DNA of 64,000 nucleotides from Phytopseudomonas daroniae (GTDB lineage Bacteria; Pseudomonadota; Gammaproteobacteria; Pseudomonadales; Pseudomonadaceae). The position numbers and the translations under genes were made by a program. Under the pieces are notes generated by a model, which saw nothing but the letters and a program-made list of their open reading frames with translations, was not told the origin of the DNA and searched no databases. Position 1 is the first letter of the stretch; each line of letters starts with the position of its first letter. Positions 58,892 to 64,000 of this stretch are shown piece after piece. The stretch covers positions 248,001-312,000 of the forward strand of contig NZ_QJUI01000002.1 in the NCBI RefSeq assembly GCF_004327285.1, read 5' to 3'.

Positions 58892-59794
58892 ATGACCGAA
58901 CGCGTTCTGATCGATACGGCGCTGCGCTATTTCCTGGCTGTAGTGCGCTATGGCTCGATCAACAAAGCGTCCGTGCAACTGCACGTCGCACCTTCTGCGG
59001 TCAGCCGACAGATCTCGCATCTGGAGGCGGAGCTGGGAACCCAGCTGTTCGAACGCCAGAACTCGGGCATGCGCCTGAGCCCGTCAGGTGAGCTGCTGGC
59101 CGACCATGCCCGCAAGGCTCGGCTCGAAGCCTTGCGCGTGGTAAACGAGATCACCGGGCTAGAAGGGATACAGAAAGGCAAGGTGCGTATTGCCAGCATC
59201 GAAGGGCCCGCAACCTATTACCTGCCCTATCTGATCAGCCGCTTTCGTGAACGCTACAGCGGCATCCACTTTGAGCTGATCGCATGCTCCAACAGCAACG
59301 TGACGCGCAGAGTTCAGGAAGGCGTCAGCGACATCGGCCTGACCCTGAGCCCACCGCCAGCCAGAGGTATTCGGGTCGAAAAAAGAATCTCGTCCCCGGT
59401 CAATGCCATCATGAGTCGCGATCATCCACTGGCGACTCGCAAGCAGGTCACCCTCGCACAACTAAGCGGCTATCCATTAGCTCTTCCGCTCGAAAGCACC
59501 AGCATTCGCAACCTGTTCGACATCAGCTGCAGTCGCCAAGGCTTGCTGTTGGAACCGGTGATGGTCAGCAACTACGTAAATGCGCTCATCAACTTCGCAT
59601 TGTCAGGAGGCGGTGTGACGCTGTTCGGAGAGCTATCCGTGCGTCATCACAGTGACCGAGCCAGCCTGGCGGTACTGCCCATCAAAGACAGGGAAATGAG
59701 TTCGCGAACGATAGAAATACAAACCCTGGCGGGGCGAACCCTTCCCAAGGGCGTAGCGGCATTTTTGGAAATGCTGTGCCAGGAATTGGCATGA
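58892..59794 (+). CDS. LysR-family regulator of the peptide/amide operon
   Basis: A 300-residue LysR protein. The N-terminal helix-turn-helix (ALRYFLAVVRYGSINKASVQ, VAPSAVSRQISHLEAELG, about 6-50) is followed by the effector domain. It is transcribed away from the binding-protein gene at 58716, so it is the obvious controller of that operon. No resemblance to DsdC stands out by eye, but DsdC is also LysR-type and an alignment would be needed to decide. Confidence 0.88.
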   Translation: MTERVLIDTALRYFLAVVRYGSINKASVQLHVAPSAVSRQISHLEAELGTQLFERQNSGMRLSPSGELLADHARKARLEALRVVNEITGLEGIQKGKVRIASIEGPATYYLPYLISRFRERYSGIHFELIACSNSNVTRRVQEGVSDIGLTLSPPPARGIRVEKRISSPVNAIMSRDHPLATRKQVTLAQLSGYPLALPLESTSIRNLFDISCSRQGLLLEPVMVSNYVNALINFALSGGGVTLFGELSVRHHSDRASLAVLPIKDREMSSRTIEIQTLAGRTLPKGVAAFLEMLCQELA

Positions 59795-59800
59795 TGCCTG

Positions 59801-59819
59801 GCGTCGACTTCGTTGACGC
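59801..59819 (+). other. TTCG-loop hairpin after the LysR gene
   Basis: GCGTCGACTTCGTTGACGC folds into a 7-bp stem (one G-T pair) with a CTTCG loop, 6 bases after the LysR stop. There is no T run, so it may be mRNA 3'-end protection rather than a terminator. The rest of 59820-60146 shows no gene, repeat or promoter that I can support. Confidence 0.4.
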
Positions 59820-60146
59820 TCATGAAGCGGCCATGGGGCGTGCTCAAATGTCGGCCACAGCCTTAGGTTATTCGTCAGCAATCGCCGGAGACAGCCATCG
59901 TCGGGGTACTGGCCGGCTTCAGACTTCAGGAGTCACCCGCTCAGAGCTGATGAAACAAAATGGCTAGTCAGCAGTTCATCGCGCCTGGTGATCGTCAGAA
60001 CGGTCACGCAAAGGCCATCCCCCGTATTTACAACCGCCAGTTTACAACCACAGTGTTTGGCATCGCGCTGGCGGTGGAACGCATTGGTCAAACGGCTGCC
60101 AGCCCTATGGACGTGTCATTTTTCAAAATCGGCGCGGCTCGCTCGA

Positions 60147-61769
60147 TCAGTCTTTCAAGCGCGCCGCCAACGTCGACAGATCGCCGGACAGCCCCTGCAT
60201 GGCACGGCTCGCCGACTCGCTGCGCTGCAGGTCGGTCTCGTTGCTCTGGGCGATGGAAACGATCTCGACCAGGTTGCGGGCGATGTCTTCGGCGACCGAG
60301 GTTTGCTCCTCGGCCGCAGTGGCGATCTGGCGGTTCATGTCGCGGATCGCTTCCACCGCCAGGGTGATGCTGTGCAAGCGCTCGCCGGCCACACCGACCT
60401 GGGCACGGCCCGCAGCACTCTGTTGAGCGCCGGCGTTGATGGCCGCAGTCGCCTCCTTCGAAGCGCTCTGCACATTGGCGATCAACTGATGGATTTCGCT
60501 GATCGAACTGGCGGTACGGAACGACAGATTGCGCACCTCGTCAGCGACCACCGCGAAGCCCCTGCCCGCATCGCCAGCCCGCGCCGCTTCGATAGCGGCG
60601 TTGAGAGCCAGCAGGTTGGTCTGGTCGGCTATGCCACGGATCACTTCCAGCACGCTGCCGATGCGCTCGCTGTCGCTTTCCAGGCGCGTGATCACTTCCG
60701 AGGTGCGAGTGATCTCGCCGTGCATCTGCTCGATGGTGGCGATGGTACGGGCCATGGTCGCCTCGCCTTCCTGCGCGGCCTGATCGGCTTCATCCGCCGC
60801 TCGCGCCGCCGTGGCGGAATGCCGCGCGACCTCCTCGGCCGTCGCACTCATCTCATGCATGGCCGTGGCCACCTGATCGGTACGGGAAAACTGCTCGCGA
60901 ATGCCGTGGCCAATATGCCCGGCCACGCTGCTCAGGTCGTTGGTCGCGGCATCGAGTTCGCCCGTACCACGGCGCAGTTGCTGCGACAGCGTCTGCATGA
61001 ACTCGCGCAGGCGATTGGCCGCCTGAGCCAGACGGCCCACTTCGTCCTCGCGGCCTTCGCTCAGGCGTTCACCGAACTGCCCGCGGCTGAGCAGATCGAG
61101 CTGCCCAGTCGCCTGCAACAGCGGCGTGGTGATGCGCCGATTGACCAGCCAGGCGCTGAACAGCGCCAGCAGTACGCCAAGCCCGAGCATCGCCAGGCTG
61201 CCGAACAGCACGCTGCGCTGGGCGATCTCGCTCAGTTGCATGGCACTCGCCTGGCTGCGTTCGTGCAGTTCGTTGACCAGTGCCGACAACTGCTCGGTGG
61301 TCGCCCGGTCGATGCCCTTCACCGCCGCATCGCCGGCCTGAGCGGAAAACCCGGCCGCGACAAAGGCCTCGTAACCACGGCGATAGGCCTGGCCCATCTC
61401 GGCATGTGCACGGCGCAATTCGCTCAGGCGCTGGCGAAGCTCGGCACTGCCCGCCGTTTCGATCAAGTGCCCAATCTGCGTCTGCACCCGCCCTTCCTCT
61501 TCCTGAAATTGCTGCCAGTAACGATTGCGCTGCGTTTCGTCGGAGCCGCGCAGCAACACGTTCTTCCATTCCTGCACCTGGATCTTGAACGCCAGGTTGG
61601 CCGCATCCACCTGCCGCGCCTCTTCGAGAGGACCGCCGAGCAACGCCTGATAACCATCCAACTGCCGCGACAGCAGCGCAAAACCCGCCAGCGCAATCAG
61701 CAACATCAACACCAGAGCACCGCCAATCAGCAACACCAATTGGGCACGCAGCGAACGACCAAGGCTCAT
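60147..61769 (-). CDS. Methyl-accepting chemotaxis protein
   Basis: A 540-residue transmembrane chemoreceptor. TM1 is about 10-34; a helical periplasmic ligand domain of about 150 residues follows (rich in Gln/Glu, four-helix-bundle type, with the [20 protein letters not shown] segment); TM2 is about 188-208; then HAMP and the cytoplasmic signalling hairpin whose tip has [20 protein letters not shown] (about 389-408). The tip-distal region [15 protein letters not shown] departs from the common LAxRTxxSTxEI by carrying SF. The ligand is unknown. It stands alone on its strand. Confidence 0.93.
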   Translation of the reverse strand: MSLGRSLRAQLVLLIGGALVLMLLIALAGFALLSRQLDGYQALLGGPLEEARQVDAANLAFKIQVQEWKNVLLRGSDETQRNRYWQQFQEEEGRVQTQIGHLIETAGSAELRQRLSELRRAHAEMGQAYRRGYEAFVAAGFSAQAGDAAVKGIDRATTEQLSALVNELHERSQASAMQLSEIAQRSVLFGSLAMLGLGVLLALFSAWLVNRRITTPLLQATGQLDLLSRGQFGERLSEGREDEVGRLAQAANRLREFMQTLSQQLRRGTGELDAATNDLSSVAGHIGHGIREQFSRTDQVATAMHEMSATAEEVARHSATAARAADEADQAAQEGEATMARTIATIEQMHGEITRTSEVITRLESDSERIGSVLEVIRGIADQTNLLALNAAIEAARAGDAGRGFAVVADEVRNLSFRTASSISEIHQLIANVQSASKEATAAINAGAQQSAAGRAQVGVAGERLHSITLAVEAIRDMNRQIATAAEEQTSVAEDIARNLVEIVSIAQSNETDLQRSESASRAMQGLSGDLSTLAARLKD

Positions 61770-61982
61770 GAAAAACTCGAACGGAAGGGAGAAGTACGAT
61801 GATTTTATGAAGGCTGTGTTACAAATATGTTTCAGGCGGATTGCCGGCGGTCAGCTAGATTCGCTTCAATTTGCGCTTCATCGACACCATCTTCGTTCAC
61901 CTGCTAAGAGCGCCGTTCGGGATCGGGTAGGAAACGAGGGCTATCGAGCCACCGCCTCTCCGATCCGTATGCGCTCATCGGA

Positions 61983-62912
61983 CTATTCGACCGAGGAGCA
62001 CGCCTGCACTTTCACCCAGCTCATGAAAGCCTGGATTTCAGGAATCTTCTCCTTCCCTTGCGCGCACAAGAAGTAGTAGCCGCTGTCGGTGTCCAGCTCA
62101 TCGGGGAACAGCTTCTGCAATTCGCCGGTCTTCAGCTCATCGCTGATATGGGAGGTGCGCGCCATCGCCACGCCCAGACCTCGGAGCGCCGCCAGTACTG
62201 CCATGCTGGTGTGTGGCACGCTCAACGCGCAATTCAGCGACTCGCCAGCAACGCCGTGATGATCGAGCCAGTACTCCCAGGACGGTGAGGACACCATCTG
62301 CCCGTTCAATTTGCTTCTCGAGCGCAGGATGAGCGGATACCTGAGGATATCGTCTGCCGCGGCAGGAAGGCCCAGCGCCTCGATCAGAGCGGCACTGCAA
62401 ACCGGAAAGATCCGCTCGGCGAAGATGAACTCCGAATACAGCCCCGGCCAGCTGGCAGCGCGCGTCTCGAGCCTTATGGCGACCTGCGCGTTGGCATTGT
62501 CGAATCGGGCGAACTCCTCGGTGTTGAGTTTGATCCCGATACCTGGACATAACGCCTGAAACCTCGGCAGGCGGGGTATCAACCAGGTATTGGCGAACGA
62601 GTCATGCACGAAGACTTCCAGCACGGGGATCCTTCGCTCGCCTCTTTCAAAACCATCGACAACGCGGCTCATCTCCTTGAAAAACACCCGCACGACGGGC
62701 AGCAGCTCGGCACCGTTGCGGGTGAGCTTCATGGCTCCCGATTGTCTTTCGAAAAGCTCGACGCCCAACAGGTCTTCCAGTTGTTTTATCTGGTGACTGA
62801 TTGCGCTTTGGGTGATGTGCAGCTCGGCAGCTGCCTGCGAGAAATTCAAATGCCTCACACAGGCTTCGAATCCCCTCAGCGAGACCATCGAAGGAAGTCT
62901 TCTCAACTGCAT
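61983..62912 (-). CDS. LysR-family regulator (GcvA-like)
   Basis: A 309-residue LysR protein of the GcvA/AmpR-like subgroup: LPSMVSLRGFEACVRHLNFS then AAAELHITQSAISHQIKQLE (about 7-46), followed by FVHDSFANTWLIPRLPRFQ at the start of the effector domain, typical of this subgroup. It is divergent from the MFS gene at 63220 across about 307 bp, a plausible target. The effector is unknown. Confidence 0.9.
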   Translation of the reverse strand: MQLRRLPSMVSLRGFEACVRHLNFSQAAAELHITQSAISHQIKQLEDLLGVELFERQSGAMKLTRNGAELLPVVRVFFKEMSRVVDGFERGERRIPVLEVFVHDSFANTWLIPRLPRFQALCPGIGIKLNTEEFARFDNANAQVAIRLETRAASWPGLYSEFIFAERIFPVCSAALIEALGLPAAADDILRYPLILRSRSKLNGQMVSSPSWEYWLDHHGVAGESLNCALSVPHTSMAVLAALRGLGVAMARTSHISDELKTGELQKLFPDELDTDSGYYFLCAQGKEKIPEIQAFMSWVKVQACSSVE

Positions 62913-63219
62913 GTGCTGGTCTCCGAAATAACTTCATGGGGCATAAATTCCTTTCATTACCACCCCAACCGAACGCCGCGACAGAATGGGCGTGTCCATC
63001 ATTTGCTCCTTGTACTTCATGGTCGGCGCCCGGGCAATCGCCCATCGACTCGGCATCATTCAGGCCTTGAGCCGATAGGGAACGACCCCGCAGCCGGCCA
63101 CGGCGAACGTCCACGCCAACCTGGGGCCGATGCATCCCGGCAGCTCAGCTTCATGCACCAGCGGCATGCTGGAGAAATCTTTTCCGCAACACTGACCAAC
63201 GCTACGACCGGCAGATAAC
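62913..63219. other. Intergenic region between LysR and MFS genes
   Basis: About 307 bp. Several short frames cross it, but none has a ribosome site or recognisable content. I see no clear T-N11-A dyad comparable to those at 15214 or 58852, and no terminator. Confidence 0.4.
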
Positions 63220-64000
63220 ATGACCCCCACTCCGACTGCAAACGATGCCCCAGGTGACGACAAAGCGGCGAAGAAGAAAACACTTGTCGCGGCGTGCGTG
63301 GCCCATGCCACCCATGACGGCCTGAGCGACCTCGTGTATGTCTTCCTCCCCATCTGGCAGGAAATGTTCATGCTCAGCTATGTATGGTTGAGCATACTCA
63401 GGAGCGCCTACGCCCTTACCCTGGCGTCTTTGCAGATTCCCGCCTCGACACTCGCGACGAGGATCAGACCCGAGTACCTCCTGGTGATCACCACCTTGGT
63501 GACGGGTATCGGCTGGCTGGCGGCGGGCTGGGCAGGAGGCGCCACGACACTCGGCATGGCCCTGGTGCTGGCGGGCATCGGGGCCAGCGCCCAACACCCC
63601 GTCGCCTCGGCACTGGTGTCCAGGGCCTACGGGCGAAATGCGAAAAGGCCACTGAGTCTCTACAACTTTTCCGGCGATCTCGGAAAGTCGCTGTTACCGG
63701 CGTCCGCCGCGCTGCTATTGACCCATACTGCCTATGGCTACGCGGTCACACTGTATGCGGGTATCGCGGTACTCGCCGCGCTGTGCATCGGCTCACTGCT
63801 CAGGCAGGCGTCGGCTGAAACCCCAGCGCGCCAGGACAGCGCCAACCTCGCGCCCGGCGCGCTGCCCGTTCAGGACAACCCCGGGGCCTTTCATGCTTTA
63901 TTGTGCACGGCGATATTGGACAGCGCCGTGCGCATGGGCTTGCTGATCTTCCTGCCGTTCATCATCAAGGAAAACGGCGGCTCTCTGGCCCAGATAGGCA
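63220..64000 (+). CDS. MFS transporter, 3' end cut by window edge
   Basis: The first 260 codons of a major-facilitator protein, open to the window end. After a polar, Lys-rich N-terminus come helices beginning VAACVAHATHDGLSDLVYVF (about 24-43), then the loop after helix 2 with QIPASTLATRIRPEYLLV, GIGASAQHPVASALVSRAYG (about 122-141) and LYNFSGDLGKSLLP. The GASAQHPVASA helix is reminiscent of fosmidomycin-resistance (Fsr) type MFS exporters, but the substrate is unknown. Start ATG is at 63220; a good ribosome site is not evident. Confidence 0.75.
   Translation, partial: MTPTPTANDAPGDDKAAKKKTLVAACVAHATHDGLSDLVYVFLPIWQEMFMLSYVWLSILRSAYALTLASLQIPASTLATRIRPEYLLVITTLVTGIGWLAAGWAGGATTLGMALVLAGIGASAQHPVASALVSRAYGRNAKRPLSLYNFSGDLGKSLLPASAALLLTHTAYGYAVTLYAGIAVLAALCIGSLLRQASAETPARQDSANLAPGALPVQDNPGAFHALLCTAILDSAVRMGLLIFLPFIIKENGGSLAQIG

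Noticed and set aside
59988..61802. 604-codon frame antisense to the chemoreceptor
   Set aside because: The minus-strand chemoreceptor has the canonical signalling-tip motif; the plus frame is its shadow.

Overview
The window is a GC-rich, gene-dense chromosomal segment of a Pseudomonas, most like the P. mendocina / P. alcaligenes side of the genus (an inference, because no search was possible). The reasons are an aruCFGDB arginine succinyltransferase operon with the Pseudomonas two-subunit transferase, an arcDABC arginine deiminase operon with a very Pseudomonas-like ArcB, a ~1158-residue MxtR-type hybrid kinase, and strong G/C third-position bias that creates long antisense ORFs. There is no prophage, CRISPR array, rRNA or intact transposase.

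Layout. 1-6.34 kb (minus): aruC-aruF-aruG-aruD-aruB, aerobic arginine/ornithine catabolism, with a candidate ArgR operator and promoter upstream. 6.8-12.1 kb (plus): a small unknown gene, then arcD-arcA-arcB-arcC behind a candidate ANR-type anaerobic promoter. The two arginine routes lie back to back. 12.2-22.2 kb: assorted metabolic genes (DUF5064-like, VOC, nitronate monooxygenase, LysR/EamA pair, GH15 plus SDR, CinA-like, a ThDP enzyme). Two inverted copies and one fragment of a 263-307 bp palindromic element sit here. 22.4-24.6 kb: a five-gene envelope/stress cluster of YqjD/YqjE/DUF3618 type, closed by a bidirectional terminator, followed by tRNA-Asp and tRNA-Val on the minus strand. 25-39.5 kb: rdgC, a BASS transporter, sugE behind a guanidine-II-type hairpin, an MFS-acyltransferase fusion, azlCD, an AlaX-like protein, AraC, GNAT, the MxtR-like kinase, an FKBP, rmuC and a Sel1-like protein. 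39.5-46.8 kb: a structured 480-bp intergenic region, the ydbH-ynbE-ydbL intermembrane lipid bridge operon, then a thioredoxin-like/DsbD-like redox pair. 46.8-50.5 kb: a MocR regulator divergent from an NDH-2-like flavoprotein, and a LysE exporter. 50.6-59.8 kb: a LysR-controlled operon of a peptide-type ABC importer, an amidase and D-serine ammonia-lyase. 60.1-64 kb: a chemoreceptor, a LysR regulator and a truncated MFS gene.

How the genes work together. The left end gives two alternative fates for arginine: glutamate plus succinate with oxygen, or ornithine plus ATP without it. The 50.6-58.7 kb operon reads as an uptake-hydrolysis-deamination route for a D-serine-containing amide or peptide; this is the most interesting metabolic proposal here. 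The most unusual sequence feature is the TA-flanked palindromic element. Three of the four ends of its complete copies supply the last base of the TAG stop codon of the adjoining gene, and its two ends vary in concert within each copy.
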